Program-made: the position numbers and the translations under genes | In this document: piece by piece, positions 28,949 through 39,280 of the stretch | How positions within the stretch are numbered: the first letter of the stretch is position 1 | How the letters are laid out: each line of letters begins with the position of its first letter | NCBI RefSeq assembly: GCF_001597735.1 | Contig: NZ_LUTS01000001.1 | Span: forward strand, 496,001-560,000 | Length of the DNA: 64,000 bases | Direction: 5' to 3' | Source: Neptuniibacter pectenicola | GTDB taxonomy: Bacteria > Pseudomonadota > Gammaproteobacteria > Pseudomonadales > Balneatricaceae | Notes under the pieces: model-generated | What the model saw: only the letters and a program-made list of their open reading frames with translations | What the model was told of the DNA's origin: nothing | Databases searched by the model: none

Positions 28949-29470
28949 ATGAGCGATAACAGTAAATTTTCAAACATGCCTCTCAATGATGATGAGGAGT
29001 TAAGCAAAACAGAAGCAAAGCGCCAAATGCATGCCCTACAAACACTAGGGGCGCGCCTAACTAAGCTGAATAAAGAGCAGCTTGCAAAAATGAAGCTGGA
29101 TGACCGTCTGCATTTAGCCATTGAAGAGTTCCACCGTATTAAATCCAACGGAGCTCAAAAAAGGCATTTGCAATATATCGGCAAGATCATGCGTACCGAA
29201 GATACGGATAAAATTGAACATGATTTAGGCTTATATGAAGCGGGACAACAAGCACATACCCAAACATTCCATAAACTGGAACGTTGGAGGGATCGCCTTA
29301 TTAGTGAAGATAATCAGGCGCTTCAAAGCTATATCGATGAAAACCCAAGTGCAGATGTACAGCACCTGCGTCAGCTGATTAGAAATGCTAAAAAAGAGTT
29401 ATCGCTCGAAAAACCACCTGCAGCGGCTAGAAAACTGTTCAAATACCTGCGCGAAGTGGCGGGCGCTTAG
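28949..29470 (+). CDS. darP: Ribosome-associated protein DarP (YjgA family)
   Basis: The 173-residue protein belongs to the DUF615/YjgA family, now called DarP, which acts in late 50S subunit assembly. Conserved segments are KRQMHALQTLGARL, HLAIEEFHRI, QKRHLQYIGKIMR and the C-terminal LRQLIRNAKKEL. It lies close behind mgtE and its stop overlaps the convergent nitrilase gene by four bases. Confidence 0.92.
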   Translation: MSDNSKFSNMPLNDDEELSKTEAKRQMHALQTLGARLTKLNKEQLAKMKLDDRLHLAIEEFHRIKSNGAQKRHLQYIGKIMRTEDTDKIEHDLGLYEAGQQAHTQTFHKLERWRDRLISEDNQALQSYIDENPSADVQHLRQLIRNAKKELSLEKPPAAARKLFKYLREVAGA

Positions 29471-30285
29471 AACCCTGCCTGCGCTCTATGCTGCATAACC
29501 GGCATCGCTTTACGTCGTTTATGCAGTGTAGCCATATCAATCTCAGCCAACACTAACCCACTACCCATCAACGTTTTTAACGCCAAAACATCCCCCCACG
29601 GATCCACAACCATACTGTGACCCCAGCTAGAACGCGTCTCTGAGTGTTTACCCCCTTGATTGGCAGCTAATACATAACACTGGGTTTCAATGGCCCGTGC
29701 ACGTAACAACACCTCCCAGTGCGCCTCACCAGTCACATAGGTAAAGGCTGACGGCACCACTATAATGTCCGCACCCAGCGCTCTAAGCTTTTGGTAATGT
29801 TCAGGAAAGCGCACGTCATAGCAGATAGACAACCCAATCCTACCAAAAGGGCTTTCGACAACGACAGGTTGCTTGCCGGCTTCAATAAAATCAGATTCGC
29901 GATAACTACTATGTGCATCATCCACATCGACATCAAACAGATGCACCTTATCGTACCGGCCCACTTGAACGCCCGCCTGATCAAACACTAAACAACTGGC
30001 GTAAACTTTTGTGCCAGACGGTGATAACAGCGGGACACTGCCTGCGATAATCCATAGGCCATATTGTTTTGCCAGATCAGAAATCGTCTTCTGGATAATA
30101 CCGGCACGTGCCTCCTCTTCAGCTAAGGAGATAAGCGCTTTGGAGTCCAACAGAGCAAAGTTTTCAGGCAGAAGAAGCAACGAGACAGATGCGGCCGCAG
30201 CCTCTTGCGCCAACAGCGCGACAGTCGCCAGATTATCAGCTAACACTTCACCCGAAACCATCTGAGCCACTGCAACCTTAACCAT
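29467..30285 (-). CDS. Carbon-nitrogen hydrolase (nitrilase family, Nit2/amidase-like)
   Basis: The 272-residue enzyme has the nitrilase-superfamily triad: Glu in LLLPENFAL, Lys in YDKVHLFDVDV and Cys in SICYDVRFPEHY. Sequence and position next to yhdP suit the Nit2-like deaminated-glutathione or omega-amidase group, but the substrate cannot be fixed by sequence. The frame is open to 30348, but the ATG at 30285, which overlaps the yhdP stop, gives the normal family start (MVKVAVAQM). It is the last gene of the mreB-to-nitrilase series. Confidence 0.9.
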   Translation of the reverse strand: MVKVAVAQMVSGEVLADNLATVALLAQEAAAASVSLLLLPENFALLDSKALISLAEEEARAGIIQKTISDLAKQYGLWIIAGSVPLLSPSGTKVYASCLVFDQAGVQVGRYDKVHLFDVDVDDAHSSYRESDFIEAGKQPVVVESPFGRIGLSICYDVRFPEHYQKLRALGADIIVVPSAFTYVTGEAHWEVLLRARAIETQCYVLAANQGGKHSETRSSWGHSMVVDPWGDVLALKTLMGSGLVLAEIDMATLHKRRKAMPVMQHRAQAGF

Positions 30286-33200
30286 GATCATTATCCATAA
30301 CCGACGGTACCGTTTTGTTCGCTGGCTTAGTGGCCTTACCATCATCAATCACAATAGAGGGGTCGCCCCAATCGCCAGATAAGTGGTATTTAACGGTGGT
30401 GAACTTAGCCAGCGGGTCACCTATAAGCTTATCAAACAAAAACACAGCGCCCGCCACTTGAGGGGCACCCAAGAGCACACTCACCAGAGGAATACTACCG
30501 GTGACCGGCAAGGCAACTTCAATATCTTTATCCACCGTTTCATTAACTAAGTCTAAGCTCCCCTTCATGACCATATTCGCCGAAGGGCCTGTCATAACAA
30601 AAGGCGAGGAGGTATAAGCGATACCTTTTTTAATCGTATAGCTGGCCTTCATCTCATCGAACGCCACCCCACTTTCAACCAAATCAGTAAAATCTAAGCG
30701 TAAACGGCGACCTAAAGATTGCAGATTTAAAATGCCAAAAACCCGCAAAATATTTCCCGATTTACCAACATCTAGAATACGCCCCTGCTTAGCGGTAAAC
30801 TGCAACTCACCATCCGCATGCCCTAATTCAAATGCCCAAGGCGCGTTACTCCATGTAAGCTGCAAGTAGGAATCCAAGCTTTTCATTTCGATCCCAGTCA
30901 CATCCAATGACGTCAGGACTTCATTAAAGTTTTTACCATTCAGTTTAAGCGTCAGGTCAGAGAAAGGTGTACTGCCCGTAACCCAACGTAGCTGACCTAG
31001 TACCTCAGCCCCCTTGATGACGCCCTTAATATCTTCAATACGCACATCATTATCGTATGGACGTAATTTAAAACTCCACTGTCCTAATTTTTTGTCACCC
31101 ATCAACAACTTAGCGATGGAGAAATCGACGGAAGGGATCGACTGAGGATCAATATCAATCACGTCCGGTATGATGTCACTATCCGACTTCGCTTCGGAAT
31201 CATCGTTATTAAGCGTGAGCTGCTGCAACTCAACCTTATAAGGCAAATTCGCATCATCAGGCAGCCATAATTGCCCCAAGAGCAGTGCACTCTGAGCATT
31301 CAACATCCAACCGGAAGGCTCCGGTTTCAATGATATCAATACGTCGTTTAGATCAAAGCTCCCCGCACTAAAACGAGACAATAAAAGATCAACCTGTTTG
31401 AGCTTAGTATCCGTTAAACCACTACTTTTTTTCGCAGATGCTTGGTTATTAGACCCAAGAGCCGCGATAAAACGTTCGATTTCAGCATAGTCGACAGCGT
31501 CAAGCTTCCCATCAACCCATATACCCGCCTCATCTGGAATCTCCGGTTTAGCACCACCAAGGCTAAATCTAGCGCGTTCAAGCCCTTTGCTATCACTCAC
31601 TAGCGCGCCCCGTAGCTGGTCCGCTAAATTCAAACGCACAACACTGCGATCATCCGCATAAGTCAGACCTAAATCACTGACCACCGTTAAAGGCATTGTC
31701 TGAGATTTTGTTTTACTCAACGGTGGAAAAGCGTTGATCTCCACGCCGATTAAATCACTCGTAACCACCAGCTGGTTACAAACTTTACCGGGGCAAAGAT
31801 CTAAACGTGCATGGTAATCAACCTGTCCTTTCAATAACGACAAGGCGTCAGCATCTAACCATGTCCGTAGGTAGTCAGCACTAATGCTGCTATCCATATT
31901 AACTTCAGTTTTCTTAACCTTATTTGACATCAGGCGCGTAGAGATGCGCGCACTAATCGGCTGTTCAAATAACTTAGCCTTAAGCGGGCCTGAGGATAGC
32001 CCTAAACTGGCATCATAACTAACGTCACCCTTGATCTGGCTGAAATCTATTTTATCTTTAACCGATTGAAAGCGGCCCTGCTTAATGTTCGACGTCACCA
32101 ACACCTTAGGCGCAGCCTTACCGCTTAAAGGTAAATTAAGATCGACCAATGTGCTCACGGAGCCAGACATCGCCCAATCATTAAAGTCATCACCAACCTC
32201 TTTCTTTAACTCACTTTCAGTTAATAGACGCTGCAGGTCAGTCGCATCACCGCTCACGGAACCCGCTATCAATAACTTATCAGTGGTTTGAGGCAGGTGA
32301 ACCCAAGCAAAATCTAACGCTGAGTCATAAATATTTCCGTTCGTCGCTTCCGCAATCAGCTCACCATTACGGAAATAAATAAAGCTGTTTGCCTTTTTAA
32401 TCGCAGGCCAACCGGGCTGATATTCAAACGAAGCATCCTCTAGATCGAAAAACAACTGAACAACAGGGAGCTGGTAATCGGGCAGCCGTGCTCGAGTCAC
32501 ACCATTTAAAACAAAACCGGCACGTTTAACCTCGCCCTTTTGGATCGCTTGCACTAACCATTGATAGGTTTCAGGCCCCACCTCTTTTGGTGGTATGTAA
32601 TATTTGGCTTGTAAACCATCCGTACCTTGTAAACCGATCTGCAAATTGAGTAGAGGCTGCTCATCTGGGTTAAATGGTAGGTAAAGACTGAAACGACCCG
32701 CGGCCGATAGATCACTATTCGCCAAATTTAACAGTTGCGAAGCAACCACAACGCCTTGATCTTCAAACCGCCAGCCAATCACACCTTTCGCATCATTATA
32801 GGACCACGCATGATCAAACAATGTGGGATAGTGCATCAAAAAATCGTGGCTCGTTAAATGGATTTCGCCTCCGGCTTGGTTGAGCCTAAGTAAGCCATTA
32901 ATCCCTTTGATTTCGGGGACATCGGTCCACGCATTAATTCCGACATCGGCCAAATCAGCGGCCAGTTCAAAGCTCTCTAGCTCAGTGGTTTCAGGCCAAG
33001 AAACCAAAATATTTTTCACTGTCCCAATCGGCGAGACAGTGTTAAGCGTCGACGCTACGTCATCCGTCATAAACGGCTGCTTTAACAGCCATTCGAATGT
33101 TGATGCCAGCTCGATCTTATCAACCATTAAACGGCGCGGGTGAATACGCGTCCCATCGCGCTCAAAATCTAAACTAATCTTCGGTATATCAATACCGCTC

Positions 33201-34165
33201 TGCTCACTACCGATTTGAAAATCAGTAACTTGCAGCTGATAGCCTCGGTCTCGACGATGTAATGCAGTCTGGACAGTCAACTGCTCTAACTCATACGCTT
33301 GGTATTTGAAGTTTTTAATTAAGGTCCTACCTGTTAGGTAGGTTAAACGACCACGGTAAGATTGCCCCCACACCTCCTGTGCCGCATTTAAACTGTCTAA
33401 TTGGAGATCAGCCAGCTTAAGCCACGGGTTAAGTAGTTGCTCATCAATCCCCTCAAACTTAAGATAGAAATCAACCGCTTTTTTCGCGGGATTCCCTTCC
33501 ACTTCGGCTAAAAATTTAATGGAAGAGCGGGCAGAGGTAGACACAAGATCCGCCTCTATTTTTAATTGATGCATGACCCCATCATGTTGAAGGCTCAACT
33601 GGATTGGCGCGACCGACACCGCATCCCCATACCTTGGCTGCAACACAATCCGCGTCCCACTCATATTGATGGAGCTTTGCTGCAATAAGAAGGTTAAAAA
33701 ACCACCCTGGGATGTCTCTGTTTCGAGGGAAGCGACATTATCATTGGCCGCTTTAATCGCTTGCTCAGCGTCAACACCGGTTTGAGAAAGGTCGTACCTT
33801 AAGGTCATGCCATCAAGGTCGAGTTGAGAAAAGATAAAAGTGAAAGCGCGTATTGACTCAGCGGGATCAAACTTAACATCCCCCCGCATCAACGCAAACG
33901 AGAGCTCTGGCTGACCTTTCAGGCCGTCGATTGAAAGCCCTTCAATAGATATAGACGGCTGCCAATCCTCCCAACGCCCCTGAATATCTACGATATGTAC
34001 CTTTGCATTAAGCTGGGACGAAAGAAAGGTTTCAATATCCTGACGATACAGGTTGATATCGTCCACCAGCACTTTCACGGCAAGACTGGCACAAGCCAAC
34101 AGTGCGCACAAAAAAGCAAGCAACCAATAAAGAAACCACAGTACTGAATGTGCTTGGCGTTTCAC
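30278..34165 (-). CDS. yhdP: YhdP, AsmA-like envelope phospholipid transport protein
   Basis: The 1295-residue protein is an AsmA-like bridge protein of the YhdP type (DUF3971). It has a single N-terminal membrane helix (about residues 8-32) and a very long periplasmic part of repeating beta-groove units, ending in an AsmA-like C-terminal region (GILNLQSLGRRLRLDF). YhdP, with TamB and YdbH, is needed for phospholipid movement to the outer membrane. It lies between rng and the nitrilase gene, as in Pseudomonas. The frame is unbroken over 3.9 kb. Confidence 0.94.
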   Translation of the reverse strand: MKRQAHSVLWFLYWLLAFLCALLACASLAVKVLVDDINLYRQDIETFLSSQLNAKVHIVDIQGRWEDWQPSISIEGLSIDGLKGQPELSFALMRGDVKFDPAESIRAFTFIFSQLDLDGMTLRYDLSQTGVDAEQAIKAANDNVASLETETSQGGFLTFLLQQSSINMSGTRIVLQPRYGDAVSVAPIQLSLQHDGVMHQLKIEADLVSTSARSSIKFLAEVEGNPAKKAVDFYLKFEGIDEQLLNPWLKLADLQLDSLNAAQEVWGQSYRGRLTYLTGRTLIKNFKYQAYELEQLTVQTALHRRDRGYQLQVTDFQIGSEQSGIDIPKISLDFERDGTRIHPRRLMVDKIELASTFEWLLKQPFMTDDVASTLNTVSPIGTVKNILVSWPETTELESFELAADLADVGINAWTDVPEIKGINGLLRLNQAGGEIHLTSHDFLMHYPTLFDHAWSYNDAKGVIGWRFEDQGVVVASQLLNLANSDLSAAGRFSLYLPFNPDEQPLLNLQIGLQGTDGLQAKYYIPPKEVGPETYQWLVQAIQKGEVKRAGFVLNGVTRARLPDYQLPVVQLFFDLEDASFEYQPGWPAIKKANSFIYFRNGELIAEATNGNIYDSALDFAWVHLPQTTDKLLIAGSVSGDATDLQRLLTESELKKEVGDDFNDWAMSGSVSTLVDLNLPLSGKAAPKVLVTSNIKQGRFQSVKDKIDFSQIKGDVSYDASLGLSSGPLKAKLFEQPISARISTRLMSNKVKKTEVNMDSSISADYLRTWLDADALSLLKGQVDYHARLDLCPGKVCNQLVVTSDLIGVEINAFPPLSKTKSQTMPLTVVSDLGLTYADDRSVVRLNLADQLRGALVSDSKGLERARFSLGGAKPEIPDEAGIWVDGKLDAVDYAEIERFIAALGSNNQASAKKSSGLTDTKLKQVDLLLSRFSAGSFDLNDVLISLKPEPSGWMLNAQSALLLGQLWLPDDANLPYKVELQQLTLNNDDSEAKSDSDIIPDVIDIDPQSIPSVDFSIAKLLMGDKKLGQWSFKLRPYDNDVRIEDIKGVIKGAEVLGQLRWVTGSTPFSDLTLKLNGKNFNEVLTSLDVTGIEMKSLDSYLQLTWSNAPWAFELGHADGELQFTAKQGRILDVGKSGNILRVFGILNLQSLGRRLRLDFTDLVESGVAFDEMKASYTIKKGIAYTSSPFVMTGPSANMVMKGSLDLVNETVDKDIEVALPVTGSIPLVSVLLGAPQVAGAVFLFDKLIGDPLAKFTTVKYHLSGDWGDPSIVIDDGKATKPANKTVPSVMDNDHG

Positions 34166-34177
34166 AAAGGGTACCTA

Positions 34178-35644
34178 TTAACGTAAAACAACATCAAAAC
34201 TTTCCGCGTTATACATAGGCTCAACCTGGAAGCGGATAGTTTTATTGATAAAGGATTCGAGCTCCGCCACATGATTCGATGCATCATCCAGCAGATAATC
34301 AACAACCGCCTGCGCCGCCAATACAAGGTAACTATCAGTATCGTAAGCACGGTGCTGTCTTAGTATTTCACGGAAAATCTCATAACAAACCGTTTCGGGC
34401 GTTTTAATCGAGCCTCGCCCTTGGCATTCAACACAAATATCACATAAAACCTGTTCGAGGCTCTCACGTGTACGTTTACGCGTCATCTCAACAAGGCCTA
34501 AGTCGGACACGCCCGTCAGCTTGCACTTAGCGTGGTCTTTTTCTAACACCCGCTCGAGGGTTCTTAAAACCTGTCGTTGATGATCGGGGTCTTCCATATC
34601 AATAAAATCGATAATGATGATGCCCCCTAAGTTACGCAAGCGTAGTTGACGACCTATGGCCGTAGCGGCCTCGAGATTCGTTTTAAATATAGTCTCTTCG
34701 AGGTTCCTATGCCCAACAAAGGCACCGGTATTGATATCAACCGTTGTCATCGCCTCAGTTTGATCAAAAATCAGATAACCACCGGATTTCAGCTCAACTT
34801 TACGCCCTAGCGCCTTTTGTATCTCTTCTTCTACATTAAACAGATCAAAGATCGGCCGCTCGCCCGGATAGTATTCCAACTTACCCGCCACTTCAGGCAC
34901 CAACGCATCAACAAAATCTTGTGCTTTCTGGAATGTTTCTCGGGAATCGATACGAATTTTTTCTAAACCCGCATGCGCCATATCACGTAGGGCACGCATA
35001 TTAAGCGGCAGGTCCTCATAGATAACACTGGGGGCTTTGGCTGATTTGATTTTGACTTTGATAGATTCCCACAAGCGCCGTAAGAACTGAATATCCTGCG
35101 CTAACTCAGCTTCAGCCGTACCTTCTGCAACGGTACGTAAAATAAAGCCGGTAGGCTCCTCACCGTCAGTTTGTGACAAGCTTTGCACTATTCCACGCAG
35201 TCGATCACGCTCTTCAACATCTTCGATTCGCTGGGAAACGCCAATATGATCATTGCCAGGCATACACACTAAATACCGAGACGGTAAAGACAAGTGCGTG
35301 GTAAGACGCGCCCCTTTAGTACCGATAGGATCTTTCGTCACCTGGACTAGAAGCGATTGCCCTTCTCGCAACACTAATGCAATCGATGCATTACTTTTCT
35401 CTTCTGGCGTCGCATTTTGGCTAAGAACTTCTTCGACATGAATAAAAGCAGCACGCTCAAGCCCTATATCGACAAAAGCAGCCTGCATGCCAGGCAACAC
35501 ACGAACAACCTTACCTTGATAAATATTCCCAACGATACCGCGACGATGCACTCGCTCGATGTAAACCTCTTGTGGCATACCGTTTTCAATAACAGCCACC
35601 CGGGTTTCCATTGGTGTGAAGTTGATTAAGATCTCTTCGCCCAT
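34178..35644 (-). CDS. rng: Ribonuclease G
   Basis: RNase G processes the 5' end of 16S rRNA and degrades some mRNAs. The 488 residues have an S1 domain near the start (GNIYQGKVVRVLPGMQAAFVDIG) and the RNase E/G catalytic domain, with metal aspartates in TTVDINTGAF and IIDFIDM. The zinc-link cysteines are in CDICVECQGRG. The long C-terminal scaffold of RNase E is absent, which identifies it as RNase G. It is followed by yhdP and preceded by maf. Confidence 0.96.
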   Translation of the reverse strand: MGEEILINFTPMETRVAVIENGMPQEVYIERVHRRGIVGNIYQGKVVRVLPGMQAAFVDIGLERAAFIHVEEVLSQNATPEEKSNASIALVLREGQSLLVQVTKDPIGTKGARLTTHLSLPSRYLVCMPGNDHIGVSQRIEDVEERDRLRGIVQSLSQTDGEEPTGFILRTVAEGTAEAELAQDIQFLRRLWESIKVKIKSAKAPSVIYEDLPLNMRALRDMAHAGLEKIRIDSRETFQKAQDFVDALVPEVAGKLEYYPGERPIFDLFNVEEEIQKALGRKVELKSGGYLIFDQTEAMTTVDINTGAFVGHRNLEETIFKTNLEAATAIGRQLRLRNLGGIIIIDFIDMEDPDHQRQVLRTLERVLEKDHAKCKLTGVSDLGLVEMTRKRTRESLEQVLCDICVECQGRGSIKTPETVCYEIFREILRQHRAYDTDSYLVLAAQAVVDYLLDDASNHVAELESFINKTIRFQVEPMYNAESFDVVLR

Positions 35645-35653
35645 GACAGTTCC

Positions 35654-36238
35654 TTACATCTCTTCTGTATGCCAGATCTCTATATCTGCCACTTTTAATA
35701 ATTCAGCCGTTTCCGATAAAGGTAAGCCTACAACAGAAGAATAACTACCGTTGATATGGTCAACAAATATGGCACCCAAACCTTGAATCCCATAGGAACC
35801 TGCTTTATCTGCCGGTTCTCCCGTCGCCCAATACAATTCACACTCTTCTCGAGAAAGGGTTCTAAACGTCACATCAGTTGTGACCACAAAACTATGGGTT
35901 TGTTCGCTACCGACTAAAGCAACTGCTGTAATCACTTGATGGGTACGGCCTGACAAACTCATTAACATATTAACAGCATCCGCTTGATTTTGCGGCTTGC
36001 CAATAATATTACCATCTAAAATAACCGTGGTGTCCGCCCCTAAGACAACTTGTTGCGGCTTCGCTAAAGCATAACCCGCTTCAGCCTTCGCTAAAGCAAC
36101 GCGCGTAACATAAGGAACAGGAGATTCGCCCGGTAAAACATCTTCACAAATATCAACAGCGTTCACGTCAAACCGAACTCCGATCTGCGCCAATAACTCT
36201 TTTCGTCTTGGAGAAGCAGAAGCAAGTACTAGTTTCAC
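35654..36238 (-). CDS. maf: Maf family nucleotide pyrophosphatase
   Basis: The 194-residue protein is a Maf/YhdE-type pyrophosphatase that hydrolyses dTTP, UTP or modified nucleotides and prevents their incorporation. The N-terminal LASASPRRKELLAQIGV and the ADTTV motif with the catalytic aspartate are clear, as is YGIQGLGAIFVDHINGSYS. It sits between mreD and rng in the usual order. Confidence 0.94.
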   Translation of the reverse strand: MKLVLASASPRRKELLAQIGVRFDVNAVDICEDVLPGESPVPYVTRVALAKAEAGYALAKPQQVVLGADTTVILDGNIIGKPQNQADAVNMLMSLSGRTHQVITAVALVGSEQTHSFVVTTDVTFRTLSREECELYWATGEPADKAGSYGIQGLGAIFVDHINGSYSSVVGLPLSETAELLKVADIEIWHTEEM

Positions 36239-36254
36239 CTTAGTGCCTCAAATA

Positions 36255-36755
36255 TTATTTAATCCGGAATAAACGACGAATGCCGCGTAAGACCACGAAC
36301 AACCATGGCCATAATACAGCACTCACAAGACAAGGTAGGAGGAAAATTAGATTATCACCGGTGTAACCAGTAAAGGCTTGCATCCAGTGAAATAACAATT
36401 GATTAATCCCAACAAGCACCATAACCATAAGTGCCTGCTGTACAACAGGAAACATACGTAACCGCTGATGGAGTAATAATGTTAGAAAGGCGATAATCGT
36501 TAACGAAAGCGCATTCAGACCGAGTACACTCCCCTTAATGACATCAAGAAACAGCCCTAGGAAAAAAGCAACGCCCATACCGACACGATGCGGTAGCGCC
36601 ATCACCCAATAGATCAAGATCATGGCAACCCATTCAGGTCGTGCCCACTCGACAAAATAAGGCAGCGGTATCTGGCTCAACATCAAACCGACAAGAAATG
36701 TGGCTAAAATAATCAGCCCGCCACCCCCTGAAGGCGTTGGGGCGCCAGCGTTCAC
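36255..36755 (-). CDS. mreD: Rod-shape determining membrane protein MreD
   Basis: MreD is an inner membrane partner of MreC in the elongasome. The 166-residue protein has about five hydrophobic segments and the family pattern PEWVAMILIYWVMALPHRVG with GLFLDVIKGSVLGLNAL. A proline- and glycine-rich start (NAGAPTPSGGGG) precedes the first helix. The GTG start overlaps the mreC stop by four bases. Confidence 0.93.
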   Translation of the reverse strand: MNAGAPTPSGGGGLIILATFLVGLMLSQIPLPYFVEWARPEWVAMILIYWVMALPHRVGMGVAFFLGLFLDVIKGSVLGLNALSLTIIAFLTLLLHQRLRMFPVVQQALMVMVLVGINQLLFHWMQAFTGYTGDNLIFLLPCLVSAVLWPWLFVVLRGIRRLFRIK

Positions 36756-37600
36756 TTTACCTCCTCAAAAGGTATCACTTTACTCTCAGGCATATTTACC
36801 AGTAACAGGTGCCTCGACTTATCCAGCAACGCTGTTGGCTTAATACGCACCCGCGCAAACTGCTGGCCGGGATCTCGTATCACTTCAGAAACCACGGCAA
36901 CGGGGTAACCACGCGGAAAACGCCCACCTAAGCCAGACGTAATGACCAAATCATTTTCCTGAATATCTGCGGTATCAGGTACATGATCTAACTCGAGCTC
37001 ATCCAGCTCACCTTTACCTATAGCAATTGTTCGAAACCCATTACGGTTAATTTCGACAGGTAATGCGTGTCGAGCATCCGTAATCAACATGACACGACTG
37101 GTATAATAGGAGATCTCGGTGACCTGCCCCATCACTCCACCTGCATCAAGAATCGGCTGACCTAACACAACATTATTTTCACTGCCGCGATTGATAATAA
37201 CCTGATGCTGAAATGGATCAGGGTTAACCCCGATAAGCTCAACCAATTCAACCGCTTCATCAACCCGCTGACTGCCTTTTAGCAGCTGGCGTAGTCGATT
37301 ATTTTCAAGCCAAAGTGCATCATTCTGCTGAACTTTGCGCTCAAGTAGTAACGCTTCAGACTTAAGCTTGGCGTTCTCTTTTACCAACAGGCTCCGGTCC
37401 ACCACAATATCCGAGACCTCACCCGCAAACCGGCTAGGTACATCGACAACCCATTGTAGAGGCGTTAATAAGAGAGACAGATAGGCGCGACTTTCCCTTA
37501 CTTTTGCGGAATAGAGATCCGCAACCATAAGCGCAAACGCAATAACAAGGAGGATAAAAAACCGACGACCGGAAGATCGTCCGCGAAAAATAGATTTAAT
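36752..37600 (-). CDS. mreC: Rod-shape determining protein MreC, probable AUU start
   Basis: MreC is a bitopic protein that links MreB to the peptidoglycan synthases. It has an N-terminal membrane helix, a coiled coil (about residues 55-100) and beta-barrel domains with GSENNVVLGQPILDAGGVMGQV-type sequence. The frame is open from a GTG at 37627, but that codon has no ribosome binding site. A perfect AGGAGG (37612-37607) lies six bases before an ATT at 37600-37598. From there the protein reads (M)KSIFRGRSS, aligning with MKPIFSRGPS of E. coli. No ATG is available before the membrane helix. Confidence 0.9.
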   Translation of the reverse strand: MKSIFRGRSSGRRFFILLVIAFALMVADLYSAKVRESRAYLSLLLTPLQWVVDVPSRFAGEVSDIVVDRSLLVKENAKLKSEALLLERKVQQNDALWLENNRLRQLLKGSQRVDEAVELVELIGVNPDPFQHQVIINRGSENNVVLGQPILDAGGVMGQVTEISYYTSRVMLITDARHALPVEINRNGFRTIAIGKGELDELELDHVPDTADIQENDLVITSGLGGRFPRGYPVAVVSEVIRDPGQQFARVRIKPTALLDKSRHLLLVNMPESKVIPFEEVK

Positions 37601-37676
37601 ACCCCACCTCCTGGCGAGTTCTCGCACATAGGAGGCGGGACAAAAAGATTAAAACAGTAGTGACATCTGGCATAAG

Positions 37677-38726
<1,050 letters not shown>

Positions 38727-38750
38727 CTAAGAAATCCTGCAGGTATAGCC

Positions 38751-38857
38751 GCTATATCCTGAAAACACGTAACTCTAACAATGGCACGCGTTTTGAGCAA
38801 GGCGTAAATAAGTAAAACTACTTAAATAACTTACTTATTTATCCTTCAGGATACAGC
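38751..38857. repeat. Nested inverted repeats in the mreB/gatC intergenic region
   Basis: The outer pair GCTATATCCTGAA (38751-38763) and TTCAGGATACAGC (38845-38857) matches at 12 of 13 positions. The inner pair TAAATAAGTAA (38805-38815) and TTACTTATTTA (38831-38841) is perfect over 11 bases. They lie 37-143 bases upstream of the mreB start and could form a structured mreB leader or overlapping regulatory sites. Function unknown. Confidence 0.5.
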
Positions 38858-38935
38858 ACCAATATGATAACGTATGCCTTTATTTTTTTCCTTTGCCATT
38901 TTCATTGGCAACACCTCAAAAAGTGAGAGTAAATT

Positions 38936-39223
38936 ATGTCTCTGGACCGCACTGATGTGGACAAAATCGCCCATCTGGCGCGACTTCAAATTGAAGAACA
39001 AGACGCTCCTGAATACGCGCAAAATTTGTCAAACATTTTAGACCTGGTTGACCAGATGCAAGCCATTGATACAACCAATGTGTTACCTATGGCGCATCCC
39101 CTTGACGCTGTACAACGTCTTCGCAGTGACCTTGTCACCGAAGAAAACCAGCGTGAACTTCTACAATCGGTCGCTCCCGCCGTTGAAAACGGCCTGTTCC
39201 TCGTTCCAAAAGTCATTGAATAG
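38936..39223 (+). CDS. gatC: Asp-tRNA(Asn)/Glu-tRNA(Gln) amidotransferase subunit C
   Basis: GatC is the small chaperone-like subunit that stabilises GatA and GatB. The 95 residues contain [20 protein letters not shown] and the late [17 protein letters not shown], both typical. It is first in gatC-gatA-gatB and is divergent from mreB, as in Pseudomonas. Confidence 0.95.
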   Translation: MSLDRTDVDKIAHLARLQIEEQDAPEYAQNLSNILDLVDQMQAIDTTNVLPMAHPLDAVQRLRSDLVTEENQRELLQSVAPAVENGLFLVPKVIE

Positions 39224-39280
39224 GGTCGCAGTTAAACCTCCCCCCATTCATTTGGAACACATTTAAAGGATACGATTTTC

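Noticed and set aside
37628-37676. An upstream extension of mreC from the GTG at 37627
   Set aside because: There is no ribosome binding site for that GTG, and the extra nine residues do not match MreC proteins.
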